From DATHXC01 sp035459965 (GTDB lineage: Bacteria > Pseudomonadota > Gammaproteobacteria > Burkholderiales > Methylophilaceae), in contig DATHXC010000007.1 in assembly GCA_035459965.1 (NCBI GenBank), positions 124,001 through 188,000 of the forward strand: a stretch of 64,000 nt of DNA, in the 5' to 3' direction. The translations under genes were made by a program, and so were the position numbers. The stretch's first letter is position 1, and each line of letters begins with the position of its first letter. Below the pieces are notes generated by a model, which ran no database searches, had not been told where the DNA came from, and saw nothing but the letters and a program-made list of their open reading frames with translations. Below are positions 44,562 to 53,527 of the stretch, piece after piece.

Positions 44562-45146
44562 ATGAGTGAAATGATTTTGGAAACCATCGTCATAAGTATA
44601 GATGCGCAAGGCAATCCACACATTGCACCTTTCGGTGTGCGCGAGCGCGATGGCTTGATTTTGATCGCCCCGTTTCGACCATCCAGCAGTCTGGATAACT
44701 TACTTGGTCAGGGTGTTGCAGTCTTGAATCTGACTGATGATGTGCGGGTATTTGCCGGCGCTTTGACAGGGCGCCGCACATGGCCTTTACGTAAGGCAGA
44801 TCAAGTAAACTGCTATGTGCTGGATGCGGCGCTGGCACATAGCGAACTTGAGCTGATTAAAGTTAAGGAAGATGAATCTCGTCCAGAGCTGTATTTCCGT
44901 GTAGTGCATACAGCCAACCATGCGCCATTTCGGGGTTTCAACCGTGCACAAGCCGCAGTCGTTGAGCTTGCCGTGTTGGTAAGCCGCTTGCATATGCTCC
45001 CCATAGAAAAAATCAATGCTGAAATTAGTTACTTGAAAATCGCCATAGAAAAAACCGCAGGTGAGCGCGAACTGGAAGCATGGGACTGGTTAATGGAGTG
45101 CATTGAAAACCATCAGGCCATCATTACAGGAGAAAATCAGGCGTGA
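44562..45146 (+). CDS. DUF447 protein, probable methanopterin/methanofuran-pathway factor
   Basis: The 194-residue protein has an N-terminal split-barrel, flavin-reductase-like region (ETIVISIDAQGNPHIAPFGV, then FRPSSSLDNLLGQGVAVLNL) and a helical C-terminal part (about 145-190). This is DUF447, shared by methanogens and H4MPT methylotrophs, with no known activity. A GTG at 44550 is also in frame and would overlap the previous stop as GTGA; the ATG at 44562 is chosen because GAGATGG precedes it. Its end overlaps mfnB by four bases. Confidence 0.82.
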   Translation: MSEMILETIVISIDAQGNPHIAPFGVRERDGLILIAPFRPSSSLDNLLGQGVAVLNLTDDVRVFAGALTGRRTWPLRKADQVNCYVLDAALAHSELELIKVKEDESRPELYFRVVHTANHAPFRGFNRAQAAVVELAVLVSRLHMLPIEKINAEISYLKIAIEKTAGERELEAWDWLMECIENHQAIITGENQA

Positions 45147-45853
45147 TCAAGTTGTTAGCAAGTGTCACTACAAGTCAGGAAGCCTTGTGGGCTTTGGAGG
45201 CTGGAGTCGATATTATTGACCTAAAGAATCCATCAGAAGGGGCATTGGGTGCATTATCGATAGTCCTGATAAGGGAGATAGTCGAGACGGTTGACGGACG
45301 AGCCACAGTGAGTGCGACGATAGGCGATTTGCCTATGCAACCAGAATTAATCGTTGAAGCCATCACCGAGACTGCTGCTGCGGGTGTGGATATGGTTAAA
45401 GTTGGATTTTTCCCGTCGGCTGATCATTTGGCGTGCATACATGCAATAAAACCCCTAATCAATCGAGGTATCAAGATTGTGAGTGTGCTGTTTGCAGACC
45501 AGCAGCCGGATTTCGGATTGTTGCCAGCTCTTGCTTCGGCTGGATTTTTTGGCGCTATGTTAGATACCGCACACAAGAATGGGTCAAGTCTGATGGATAA
45601 TCAGCCAATTGGCAATTTGAACGATTTTGTCTGCAAAGCTAAAGCCGTTGGTTTGGAGTCTGGACTTGCTGGTTCATTAAAATTAAAAGATGTACCTGAT
45701 TTGTTGCTTCTGAATCCTGGCTATCTGGGTTTTCGAGGCGCGCTTTGTAGTGGTTATAATCGTGTTTCAGCATTAGATAAAAGTAAGATTTTTGAGCTAA
45801 AAAATATGTTGCGTAAAAACAACACAAGTTTGAATAGTTTGGCTTATAGCTAG
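45143..45853 (+). CDS. mfnB: (5-formylfuran-3-yl)methyl phosphate synthase (MfnB)
   Basis: MfnB condenses two glyceraldehyde-3-phosphate molecules into the furan precursor of methanofuran. The 236-residue TIM-barrel protein (DUF556) shows the lysine positions expected for Schiff-base chemistry: K28 in IIDLKNP and K145 in LDTAHKNG, with VKVGF and GLAGSLK also conserved. The start is GTG at 45143 within a GTGA overlap with DUF447, with AGGAG at 45128-45132. It points to a methanofuran-like cofactor for formaldehyde oxidation. Its last third is more AT-rich than the genes before it. Confidence 0.9.
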   Translation: MIKLLASVTTSQEALWALEAGVDIIDLKNPSEGALGALSIVLIREIVETVDGRATVSATIGDLPMQPELIVEAITETAAAGVDMVKVGFFPSADHLACIHAIKPLINRGIKIVSVLFADQQPDFGLLPALASAGFFGAMLDTAHKNGSSLMDNQPIGNLNDFVCKAKAVGLESGLAGSLKLKDVPDLLLLNPGYLGFRGALCSGYNRVSALDKSKIFELKNMLRKNNTSLNSLAYS

Positions 45854-45871
45854 ATTCTGTAAGCGTCTGCA

Positions 45872-45900
45872 TTGCATTGCAAAAGTGCTTTGCGTATAGT
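45872..45900 (+). promoter_or_regulatory. Promoter of ompA
   Basis: TTGCAT (45872-45877) and TATAGT (45895-45900) are separated by exactly 17 bp and lie 34 bp upstream of the ompA ATG. Both hexamers are one or two bases from consensus. A separate promoter fits a highly expressed porin-like gene. Confidence 0.75.
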
Positions 45901-45933
45901 TAAGTCAGTGTTTAACCAAAGGAGTTTGTCGCA

Positions 45934-47022
45934 ATGAAGAAGAATATTATTGGCTTGGCTGTAGCTGGTGTGTTAGCTGCTGCTGCATTTAGTGCCTCTG
46001 CTGAAGAAGCTTATCAAGGTTCATGGTATGCAGTACCAGGTGTTAGCATCGTTCATCCAGATAGCGATCTGGAAACAGATAACACAGGTGGTGGTGGATT
46101 TTTGCGTATCGGTAAAGAGCTGAGCGAGCATTGGGATGTGCAGATTGGTGGTGGTTACACACGTACCGATAATGATCTTACTGGCGTTAGCGGAAAATAC
46201 AAGCAAAGCCTGTTAGGTGTTGATGCACTTTACCTGTTCAGCCGTGAAAAATTCCGTCCATTCCTGCTTGCAGGTGTAGGCGCAGCGCGTAACGATCTTG
46301 ACTACAGTGCTCCTGGTGTTGATGTTGATGGCAAGAAAACTTCATGGATGGCAAACGTTGGTGCTGGTTTTCAATACCTGGTTACTGAAAATTTTGGCCT
46401 GCAAGCTGATATTCGTGAAATCTGGAGTCGTGCAGAAGTTAAGGTCAATGGCGGTGGCGTTACAGCCAGCGACACAGACACTATCAATAATACTCAGTTA
46501 AACCTTGGTGCAATTTTCCGCTTTGGCGCACCTAAACCAACAGTGGCAGCAGTAGAACCTACTCCTGAGCCAACTCCAGCACCAGTAGCAGCTGTAGAGC
46601 CAGCACCGGTTGTTCCACCATGCACACCAACTTTTGAAACTATTAAGATTGAAGCTGAGAAGTTGTTCGGTTTTGATAAGGCAGTTGTTAAGGTATCAAG
46701 CAAGCATACTCTTGATAATGTTGCAGAGAAAATCAATGCAAACCCAGAAGTTGAAGTGGTGATGGTCACTGGCTACACTGACCAACTTGGTTCAGATAAA
46801 TACAACCAGAAGCTTTCAGAGCGCCGTGCTAATGCTGTGAAGGAATACTTGGTTGCCAAGGGTGTTGATCCTAAGCGTCTGCAAGCAATTGGCAAGGGTG
46901 AGACTGAGCCTGTTGTAACTTGCGATGATGTTAAAGGCCGTAAGAAATTGATCGAGTGCCTGCAACCAAATCGCCGCGTAGAAATCAGCGCAGAGAAACA
47001 AGTTGAAAATGCTTGTAAGTAA
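45934..47022 (+). CDS. ompA: OmpA-family outer-membrane protein
   Basis: The 362-residue protein has a signal peptide (MKKNIIGLAVAGVLAAAAFS then ASA), an N-terminal eight-stranded barrel (about 24-195), a Pro/Ala/Glu-rich linker (about 200-230) and an OmpA_C peptidoglycan-binding domain. The latter has VTGYTDQLGSDKYNQKLSER, with the conserved Asp and Arg that hold diaminopimelate, and ends in NRRVEI. Cysteines at the linker and near the C-terminus may form a disulfide. It has its own promoter, an AAAGGAG ribosome site and a strong terminator, so it is a single-gene unit. Confidence 0.95.
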   Translation: MKKNIIGLAVAGVLAAAAFSASAEEAYQGSWYAVPGVSIVHPDSDLETDNTGGGGFLRIGKELSEHWDVQIGGGYTRTDNDLTGVSGKYKQSLLGVDALYLFSREKFRPFLLAGVGAARNDLDYSAPGVDVDGKKTSWMANVGAGFQYLVTENFGLQADIREIWSRAEVKVNGGGVTASDTDTINNTQLNLGAIFRFGAPKPTVAAVEPTPEPTPAPVAAVEPAPVVPPCTPTFETIKIEAEKLFGFDKAVVKVSSKHTLDNVAEKINANPEVEVVMVTGYTDQLGSDKYNQKLSERRANAVKEYLVAKGVDPKRLQAIGKGETEPVVTCDDVKGRKKLIECLQPNRRVEISAEKQVENACK

Positions 47023-47040
47023 TTAGTTTTATGCTTTAAT

Positions 47041-47067
47041 AAAAGCCCCGCAATGCGGGGCTTTTTT
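47041..47067 (+). terminator. Strong intrinsic terminator after ompA
   Basis: AAAAGCCCCGC (47041-47051) pairs with GCGGGGCTTTT (47055-47065) around a three-base loop, and a run of six T (47062-47067) follows. This is a textbook rho-independent terminator 18 bases after the stop. Confidence 0.95.
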
Positions 47068-47124
47068 ATGGTCAAAATATTTATAGCAAAATTTCTTTTA
47101 GACTAAGGCACAGAATAGATAAGC

Positions 47125-48471
47125 ATGATTGAAGAAGCTCAAGAAACAATGCTTGCCATTGAAGCCCGATGGATAGCGCCTGTAACAGCTGATAAGCGTT
47201 TACTGGAGCGTGCCACCGTGATTGTGAATGGTAGTGCAATCATTGACATTCTACCCACAGAGCTTGCCCGCGAAAAATACCAGGCAATACATACAGTGGT
47301 GCTGGACGAGCATATTTTAATCCCGGGGCTTGTGAATACGCATACCCATGCCGCCATGAACCTGATGCGCGGCTTGGCTGATGACCTGCCGCTAATGCCA
47401 TGGCTGCAAGAGCATATCTGGCCAGTCGAGCAGCAGTTTGTTTCTGAGCGTTTTGTGCGTGATGGCACTTTATTAGCGTGTGCCGAAATGTTGCGGGGTG
47501 GGATTACCTGTTTTAACGATATGTATTTTTTCCCGCAGGGCGCTGCAGAAGCTTCATTGCAAGCAGGTATGCGCGCCAATCTCGGTCTTGTCGTGCTGGA
47601 TTTTGCGTCGGCTTATGCCAATGATGCCGATGATTACCTACGAAAAGGCTCTGATGCGCGTGATGGCTGGCGTGGCAACGCCCTGTTAAGCAGCAGTCTT
47701 GCGCCGCATGCTCCCTATACGATTTCAAATCAAACCTTTGAAAAGGTCATTACATACGCTGAACAGTTGGATGTTGGCATTCATACTCATCTACATGAAA
47801 CACAAGATGAAATTGAGCAGAGTATCAGCCAGTTTGGTATACGTCCCATACAGCGCATGGCTGAGCTCGGCCTGTTAGGTCCCAGCTTGGTTGCCGCACA
47901 CTGCGTGCATGTTACAGAAGATGAATTGCAACTGATGTATGAACACGGCTGCCATGTAGCGCATTGCCCAACCTCCAATCTTAAGCTGGCAAGCGGTATT
48001 GCACCTGTCTCGGCCATGCTGAAGCAGGGGCTCAATGTGGCGCTTGGTACAGACGGTGCTGCCAGTAATAATCGTCTGGATATGTTTTCTGAGATGCGCC
48101 TGGCTGCGCTATTGGCAAAAGGCGCAAGCGGCGATGCTTCATCATTGCCCGCAGAGCAGGCATTGGCGATGGCAACCATCAACGGTGCCCGTGCACTTGG
48201 ACTTGATGACAAAATCGGCTCAATAGCAATCGGTAAATTGGCTGATTTAACCGCGGTTAGAATCGCGGATCCTGAGACCTTGCCATGCTTTGATCCGATT
48301 TCACACCTGGTTTATGCGGCGGGTAGAGAACATGTCAGCCATGTCTGGGTGCATGGAGAATTGAAATACCAAAAACTTAGTGGGCAAGATGGCGTCTATG
48401 CCAATATAGAACCTGCAGAATTAAAGGAAATCATAGCGCTATGGCAACCCAAGCTTACCCAGTTCAAATAG
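47125..48471 (+). CDS. mtaD: TRZ/ATZ-family amidohydrolase (5'-methylthioadenosine/S-adenosylhomocysteine deaminase-like)
   Basis: The 448-residue metallo-amidohydrolase has the first metal-binding pair in NTHTHAAMNL (H73, H75), then HLHET, AAHCVHV and the catalytic GTDGAASNN. These are the features of the MtaD/SAH deaminase group, which deaminates MTA, SAH or adenosine analogues. An ATG at 47149 is a possible alternative start. It overlaps ubiG by 31 bases. In many proteobacteria this gene precedes ubiG, perhaps because SAH is a product of UbiG. The exact substrate is not proved. Confidence 0.88.
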   Translation: MIEEAQETMLAIEARWIAPVTADKRLLERATVIVNGSAIIDILPTELAREKYQAIHTVVLDEHILIPGLVNTHTHAAMNLMRGLADDLPLMPWLQEHIWPVEQQFVSERFVRDGTLLACAEMLRGGITCFNDMYFFPQGAAEASLQAGMRANLGLVVLDFASAYANDADDYLRKGSDARDGWRGNALLSSSLAPHAPYTISNQTFEKVITYAEQLDVGIHTHLHETQDEIEQSISQFGIRPIQRMAELGLLGPSLVAAHCVHVTEDELQLMYEHGCHVAHCPTSNLKLASGIAPVSAMLKQGLNVALGTDGAASNNRLDMFSEMRLAALLAKGASGDASSLPAEQALAMATINGARALGLDDKIGSIAIGKLADLTAVRIADPETLPCFDPISHLVYAAGREHVSHVWVHGELKYQKLSGQDGVYANIEPAELKEIIALWQPKLTQFK

Positions 48472-49190
48472 ATGCAGGCGAAGCAAAAGCAAAGAAAAAT
48501 ATGAATGTAGATCCAGCAGAATTACAAAAATTTTCAACACTCGCGCACCGTTGGTGGGATCCGAATAGCGAATTCAAACCTTTGCATGAAATTAATCCGC
48601 TAAGGCTCAATTTCATTGATGATCTTATTGGTTTAAGTGGTAAGCGAGTGCTGGATGTGGGCTGTGGTGGTGGCATACTTTCCGAATCCATGAGCCAAAA
48701 GGGTGCCACTGTGACCGGCATCGACTTGGGAGAAAAAGCGCTTAAGGTGGCACGGCTACATAGCCTCGAGACAGGCGTTAATGTTGAATATCGCTTAATT
48801 GCTGTTGAAGCGCTGGCACAAGAAGCACCAGAAAGCTATGACATAGTGACTTGCATGGAAATGCTGGAGCATGTGCCGGATCCGGCGGCTGTAGTGCAGG
48901 CTTGTGCCCAATTAGTTAAACCGGGCGGGAGCGTATTTTTCTCTACCATCAATCGCAATCCGAAAGCCTACTTGTTTGCTGTGATAGGTGCTGAATATAT
49001 ATTGAATATGTTGCCGCGCGGCACGCATGAGTATGAGAAATTCATTAAGCCTTCTGAGCTGTCAGCCTGGAGCCGAAGTTCCGGACTGACCGTGAACGGA
49101 CTTAAGGGCATGAGCTATAACCCATTGAACCAGCACTATTGGCTTGGCGAGGATGTTTCGGTCAATTACATTGTGCATACGGTTAAGTGA
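48441..49190 (+). CDS. ubiG: Ubiquinone biosynthesis O-methyltransferase
   Basis: UbiG carries out both O-methylation steps of ubiquinone synthesis. The 249-residue SAM methyltransferase has VLDVGCGGGILSE (70-82) and the UbiG-specific FSTLAHRWWDPNSEFKPLHEINPLRL. The start at 48441 lies in the end of mtaD and has AAGGAAA upstream. ATG 48501 would also give an intact domain, so the first 20 residues are uncertain. It is followed immediately by gph, the usual neighbour. Confidence 0.95.
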   Translation: MATQAYPVQIDAGEAKAKKNMNVDPAELQKFSTLAHRWWDPNSEFKPLHEINPLRLNFIDDLIGLSGKRVLDVGCGGGILSESMSQKGATVTGIDLGEKALKVARLHSLETGVNVEYRLIAVEALAQEAPESYDIVTCMEMLEHVPDPAAVVQACAQLVKPGGSVFFSTINRNPKAYLFAVIGAEYILNMLPRGTHEYEKFIKPSELSAWSRSSGLTVNGLKGMSYNPLNQHYWLGEDVSVNYIVHTVK

Positions 49191-49192
49191 GC

Positions 49193-49858
49193 ATGCAGTC
49201 AGGAAAGGTGGCACCACAGCTTATTCTGTTTGACCTGGATGGAACGCTGGTTGATACCGCACCGGATCTTGGATTGGCACTTAATCTCCAGCGTGAGCGT
49301 TATGGCTTGCCCCCTTTGTCTCAAGAGGTGATAAGGCCCTATGCGTCGCATGGCTCCAGAGGGTTGTTGTCAATAGGATTTGGCATTACTCCAGAACATG
49401 CCGATTTCAACGCCAAGCGAGTTGAATATTTAGCCTTGTATGATGAGGTGTTTACGCGCTCACCAGTATTGTTTGAAGGCGTCGCGAATGTGCTTGCTGC
49501 TATTGAGGCCAAACAACTGCCCTGGGGGGTGGTCACCAATAAGCCACGACGCTTTACTCAGCCCTTGTTAAAGGCAATCAATTTATTCGACAGGGCAGTG
49601 TGCGTCATCAGTGCTGATGATGCCCCCAGAGCAAAACCATATCCTGATACTTTGTTAATGGCATGTGCGCAGGCTGGCATTGAGCCATCAGCGGCGATTT
49701 ATATTGGAGATGCAGAGCGCGATATTCAGGCCGGAATCGCTGCAGGCATGCCTACTGTGATTGCCTTATACGGCTATCTTGATGTTCTTGATCAACCCGA
49801 TAGCTGGGGGGCTGACTACAAAATCGACAATCCAATGGAAATGTTAAATCTAATATAA
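49193..49858 (+). CDS. gph: Phosphoglycolate phosphatase (HAD family)
   Basis: The 221-residue HAD hydrolase has motif I FDLDGTLVDT (nucleophile D14, acid D16), motif II TNK and motif III GDAERDIQAG. It removes 2-phosphoglycolate and sometimes acts on UMP-like or sugar phosphates. A GTG at 49187 overlapping the ubiG stop is also in frame; the ATG at 49193 is taken as start. ubiG-gph coupling is common. It converges on glnD. Confidence 0.9.
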   Translation: MQSGKVAPQLILFDLDGTLVDTAPDLGLALNLQRERYGLPPLSQEVIRPYASHGSRGLLSIGFGITPEHADFNAKRVEYLALYDEVFTRSPVLFEGVANVLAAIEAKQLPWGVVTNKPRRFTQPLLKAINLFDRAVCVISADDAPRAKPYPDTLLMACAQAGIEPSAAIYIGDAERDIQAGIAAGMPTVIALYGYLDVLDQPDSWGADYKIDNPMEMLNLI

Positions 49859-49883
49859 AACTTTAACATATGGTTTTATATTA
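49851..49883. terminator. AT-rich 11-bp hairpin between convergent gph and glnD
   Basis: TAATATAAAAC (49851-49861) pairs exactly with GTTTTATATTA (49873-49883) around an 11-base loop and includes the gph stop. T-rich sequence follows on the plus strand. The stem is weak in G/C but is the only terminator-like element between the two genes. Confidence 0.5.
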
Positions 49884-49896
49884 TTGATTTTTATAT

Positions 49897-52467
49897 TTAT
49901 AATTTTTCTATCAATGCTTGTTCCAAAGACTTTATATTATCCTCTTCCAGCTTTTCCCCATTCTTCGATGAAATCAAAAACGTATCTTCTGCGCGTTTAC
50001 CCAACGTATTAATTTTGGCAGTCTGCAAATGCACACCTTGCTGCAAAAATATATGAGCCAGCGTTGATAGCAGCCCAGGTCTGTCGCCAGCAATAATTTC
50101 GAGCGCGTGAGTGTTACTGTCAGAATCCGCCCTGATATGTATGCTGGCATTAATAGGCATATGCTTTACCTGGCGGCTCAAGCGGCCCTGTAAAGGCTTA
50201 TCGATCACTTCTGTTGCCACCAGTTTTTGTGATAATTCGTACTCAATAAAGCTTAGCAAGTCACGATAGCGTACCGATTTATCGCTCTGATCCAGAACCA
50301 GAAAACTATCCAGCGCATAACCATGCTGGGTGGTGTGTACCTTGGCTTCAAGTATGGTGTAGCCAATACGTTCAAAGAAGCTGCAGATCCTGGCAAACAA
50401 ATCATCCTTATCTTGGGTATATATCAACACCTGAATGCCATCACCGCCCGGGCTTAGGCGCGCACGCACGATCGGTTCTGGGCTGTTGATATGCGTGAGC
50501 AACAAACGGCTATGCCAGGCGATTTCCTGCGCATCATGGCGCAGGAAGTAATGCCTGCCCATTTTGTCCCATAGCAGATTGTAGGAATTTTCCAGTACCC
50601 CATAGTGACTGAGTATTTTTTTTGCATCGTTCTGGCGAGCCAGTAATTCACTTTCAGTATCTTTGCTGACACCTTTAAATTGACGCTGTGTTGCAAGGAA
50701 AAGGTTTTCTAATAGCTTGGCTTTCCATGCATTCCATACCTTGGGGCTGGTACCGCGAATATCGGCTACTGTGAGCAGGTAAAGTGCGGTGAGTCGACGC
50801 TCATTGCCCATCAGGTGGGTAAAGTTCTCTATGACTGCAGGGTTGGATAGATCAGATTTCTGCGCGATGCTGGACATGGTGAGATGTGATTCGACCAGCC
50901 AGGCGACCAGTTCGCTATCCACTTTGGATAAGCCATGTGATTTGCAGAAGCGACGTGCATCTGAGCTACCCAGTGTTGAGTGATCGCCACCTCGCCCTTT
51001 GGCAATATCATGAAACAGGGCAGCAATATAAAGCAGCTCAGGCTTATCAAAGCCCGCAAATAGCTGGCTGCATAGCGGGAATTCATGAGCATACTGCGGT
51101 AATGCAAAGCGGCGCAAATTGCGTAGCACGTTGAGGATATGTTCGTCTACCGTATAGACATGGAACAGGTCATGTTGCATTTGCCCGATAATGCGGCCAA
51201 AAGCGGGGATATAGCTGCCCAGAATGCCATAGCGATTGAGCCGTGTCACGCCGCTGGGCTGGCGCAAAATTTCCATGAACAGGTGCTTGTTGTCCGGGTT
51301 GTTGCGGAACTCGCTGTTCACTAGTTTTCTCACTCGAAGCAAAGTGCGTAAAAGGTTTGCGCTCATGCCCGTCAATTCAGGATGGTGCGCCAGCACCAGA
51401 AAGCTTTCCAATATCGTCGAAGGCTGACGCTGCAACAGGGTGGTGGATTTAGCTTCAAGCAGGCCATTACGCGCTTCGAAGTGCTCATTGATGGGTGTGG
51501 CTTTATCTTGCTGTGGATGCAGGCGCTGTTCAAGCAGTAGCAGCAGGATTTCATTGATCAGGCTAACGAATTTCGCGCTACGGTAGTAACTGTGCATCAG
51601 TTGTTCACTAGCGCGTTTTTTGGCGTTGGTAGTAAAACCAAGCTGCCTGGCCAAGTCATTTTGAAAATCGAAAATCAGCCTGTCTTCACGACGATGGGCC
51701 AGATAATGCAGCCGAGTGCGCAACATTTGCAGGTGCCGTTCATGGCGACGGATCTGTCGCATTTCCGAAGTAGTGATGAGTTCGTGCCTGACCAGGGCAT
51801 TCCAGTTGTCGCCTAAGCCCAGGCTACGTGCAATCCACATGACATTCTGCAAATCACGTAAACCGCCCGGGCTTTCTTTTATATTGGGTTCCAGATTGTA
51901 AGCGGTGTCGTTAAAGCGCTTGTGGCGTTGCTCCTGCTCGTGCATCTTTGCCTGGAAAAATGTCTTTGTATCCATGGCGGTGCTTATATCGGACTTGAAT
52001 GCCTTATACAGCGCAGGGTTACCTGTGAGATGGCGTGCTTCCAGCAGGTTGGTTTGGACTGTGACATCCTTGTTTGCTTCATCGATACATTCATGCAGGT
52101 TACGTACGCTATGGCCCACAGCCAAGCCTATATCCCAGAATATGCCAACGATAGACTCTATGCGCTGATTCAGGGCTGCATTATCATCTTCCGGTAGCAA
52201 TATCAGCAAATCCACGTCAGAGTAGGGGAACAGCTCTCCGCGCCCGTAGCCACCAACTGCAATCAAGCAAACTTCTTTGTTTAGCTCCGCTTTTTGCCAT
52301 AAATCGCGCAATAACTCATCAACAAGCCGCGCGTGTTGGTTGAGCAAGCTGGCTACATCTTCAGTTTGTTCAAATGAGGCACGTAATGCAGATTGATCTT
52401 CCTTGAGGCGTACGCGCCAGACCTTGGCGAAGTTTTCAAGTTCGCTGTGATTATTGCTGGATAGCAT
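49897..52467 (-). CDS. glnD: Bifunctional PII uridylyltransferase/uridylyl-removing enzyme
   Basis: GlnD senses glutamine and modifies PII proteins to control nitrogen assimilation. The ~856-residue protein has the nucleotidyltransferase motif GGYGRGE (72-78) with PYSDVDLLIL, the HD domain with ALFHDIAKGRGGDHS, and two C-terminal ACT domains (RARLSPGGDGIQVLIYTQD and ALEIIAGDRPGLLSTLAHIF). All parts are complete. The frame opens at TTG 52473, overlapping the map stop; ATG 52467 is chosen. It follows map, the classic map-glnD order. Confidence 0.96.
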   Translation of the reverse strand: MLSSNNHSELENFAKVWRVRLKEDQSALRASFEQTEDVASLLNQHARLVDELLRDLWQKAELNKEVCLIAVGGYGRGELFPYSDVDLLILLPEDDNAALNQRIESIVGIFWDIGLAVGHSVRNLHECIDEANKDVTVQTNLLEARHLTGNPALYKAFKSDISTAMDTKTFFQAKMHEQEQRHKRFNDTAYNLEPNIKESPGGLRDLQNVMWIARSLGLGDNWNALVRHELITTSEMRQIRRHERHLQMLRTRLHYLAHRREDRLIFDFQNDLARQLGFTTNAKKRASEQLMHSYYRSAKFVSLINEILLLLLEQRLHPQQDKATPINEHFEARNGLLEAKSTTLLQRQPSTILESFLVLAHHPELTGMSANLLRTLLRVRKLVNSEFRNNPDNKHLFMEILRQPSGVTRLNRYGILGSYIPAFGRIIGQMQHDLFHVYTVDEHILNVLRNLRRFALPQYAHEFPLCSQLFAGFDKPELLYIAALFHDIAKGRGGDHSTLGSSDARRFCKSHGLSKVDSELVAWLVESHLTMSSIAQKSDLSNPAVIENFTHLMGNERRLTALYLLTVADIRGTSPKVWNAWKAKLLENLFLATQRQFKGVSKDTESELLARQNDAKKILSHYGVLENSYNLLWDKMGRHYFLRHDAQEIAWHSRLLLTHINSPEPIVRARLSPGGDGIQVLIYTQDKDDLFARICSFFERIGYTILEAKVHTTQHGYALDSFLVLDQSDKSVRYRDLLSFIEYELSQKLVATEVIDKPLQGRLSRQVKHMPINASIHIRADSDSNTHALEIIAGDRPGLLSTLAHIFLQQGVHLQTAKINTLGKRAEDTFLISSKNGEKLEEDNIKSLEQALIEKL

Positions 52468-52469
52468 GT

Positions 52470-53267
52470 TCAAATAAAACTCGGTGTGGCGGGCGTTCCT
52501 GCAGACACTGTCAGCACTTCATAGCCTGTTTCTGTAACCAGCACTGTATGCTCCCATTGCGCGGACAGGCTATGATCCTTGGTGACGATAGTCCAGCCGT
52601 CGCCAAGCTGTTTAATGTCGCGCTTTCCAGCATTGATCATGGGTTCTATCGTGAATATCATGCCAGCCTGTAACTTCATGCCAGTACCTGGCTTTCCGTA
52701 GTGAAGCACCTGCGGGTCTTCATGAAATTTTTTGCCAATGCCGTGACCACAAAACTCACGCACTACACTGAATCCATTTTTTTCTGCATGCACCTGGATA
52801 AAATGCCCAATGTCGCCAAGCGTGGCTCCAGGCTTTACCTTGGATATGCCTATCCACATACAATCATAGGTAATTTCGCAAAGACGTTTGGCCTGGATAG
52901 AGGGTTCGCCCACATAAAACATGCGGCTGGTGTCACCATGGTAGCCATCTTTGATCACGGTAATGTCAAGGTTGACGATATCGCCGTTCTTAAGTACCTT
53001 TTCGCCCGGCACACCATGGCAAATCTGGTGATTGACAGAGGTGCATATGGATTTGGGATATGGCGTATGGCCGGATGGTGCGTAATTAAGAGGCGCCGGG
53101 ATAACTTTCTGCACATTCACCATGTAATCATGGCATAACTTGTCCAGTTCGCCGGTGCTGATCCCTGGTTGCACATAAGGCGTAATGAAATCGAGTACCT
53201 CGGAGCCAAGCTTGCCAGCGATGCGCATTTTTTGAATATCTACTTCATTTTTGATAGTAACTGCCAT
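52470..53267 (-). CDS. map: Methionine aminopeptidase, type I
   Basis: The 265-residue enzyme removes the N-terminal methionine of new proteins. The five metal ligands are visible in order: the two Asp in NLDITVIKDGYHGDTSRMF, His in GHGIGKKFHE, Glu in IFTIEPM and Glu in QWEHTVLV. Normal type Ia length. It is divergent from rpsB across a 260-bp gap, as in most proteobacteria, and runs into glnD. Confidence 0.97.
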   Translation of the reverse strand: MAVTIKNEVDIQKMRIAGKLGSEVLDFITPYVQPGISTGELDKLCHDYMVNVQKVIPAPLNYAPSGHTPYPKSICTSVNHQICHGVPGEKVLKNGDIVNLDITVIKDGYHGDTSRMFYVGEPSIQAKRLCEITYDCMWIGISKVKPGATLGDIGHFIQVHAEKNGFSVVREFCGHGIGKKFHEDPQVLHYGKPGTGMKLQAGMIFTIEPMINAGKRDIKQLGDGWTIVTKDHSLSAQWEHTVLVTETGYEVLTVSAGTPATPSFI

Positions 53268-53338
53268 AATTGCAATTTAAAGCCCTCGGGCTTAGGTTTT
53301 CCTTGAGTTCAAATAGGTGCTTATGTTAGCATATTGCA

Positions 53339-53360
53339 CCCAGTTTCTTAAGAGACTGGG
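53339..53360. other. Near-palindromic hairpin between map and rpsB
   Basis: CCCAGTTTCTT (53339-53349) is complementary to AAGAGACTGGG (53350-53360) with one G-U position. It lies in the divergent gap, about 170 bp before rpsB and 70 bp before map. It may be an operator or part of a leader RNA; its role is unknown. Confidence 0.4.
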
Positions 53361-53420
53361 TTTGCAGAACTTAAATGCTAGCTTTGCAATTAACTTTAAA
53401 AGCTGGTTTTAAAACTTAGA

Positions 53421-53519
53421 GCATGTGCCCCGTAAAGGGTGTCCGAATTTTAGCTGAAGCAAGCTTTGCTAAAACAACTCGGATGTTTTTGGGCGCATGT
53501 GAGCTATAACCCTTACTGG
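53421..53519 (+). promoter_or_regulatory. Structured 5' leader of rpsB, candidate S2 autoregulatory RNA
   Basis: Three nested stems are seen: GCATGTGCCC (53421-53430) with GGGCGCATGT (53491-53500, two G-U pairs); TCCGA (53442-53446) with TCGGA (53479-53483); TTTTAGC (53448-53454) with GCTAAAA (53468-53474). In addition GTAAAGGGT (53432-53440) can pair with ACCCTTAC (53509-53516) next to the TGGAG ribosome site, with one bulged A, which would make a pseudoknot. rpsB-tsf operons are known to be controlled by S2 binding to the leader in other bacteria. That this is such an element is inference. Confidence 0.55.
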
Positions 53520-53527
53520 AGACTATT

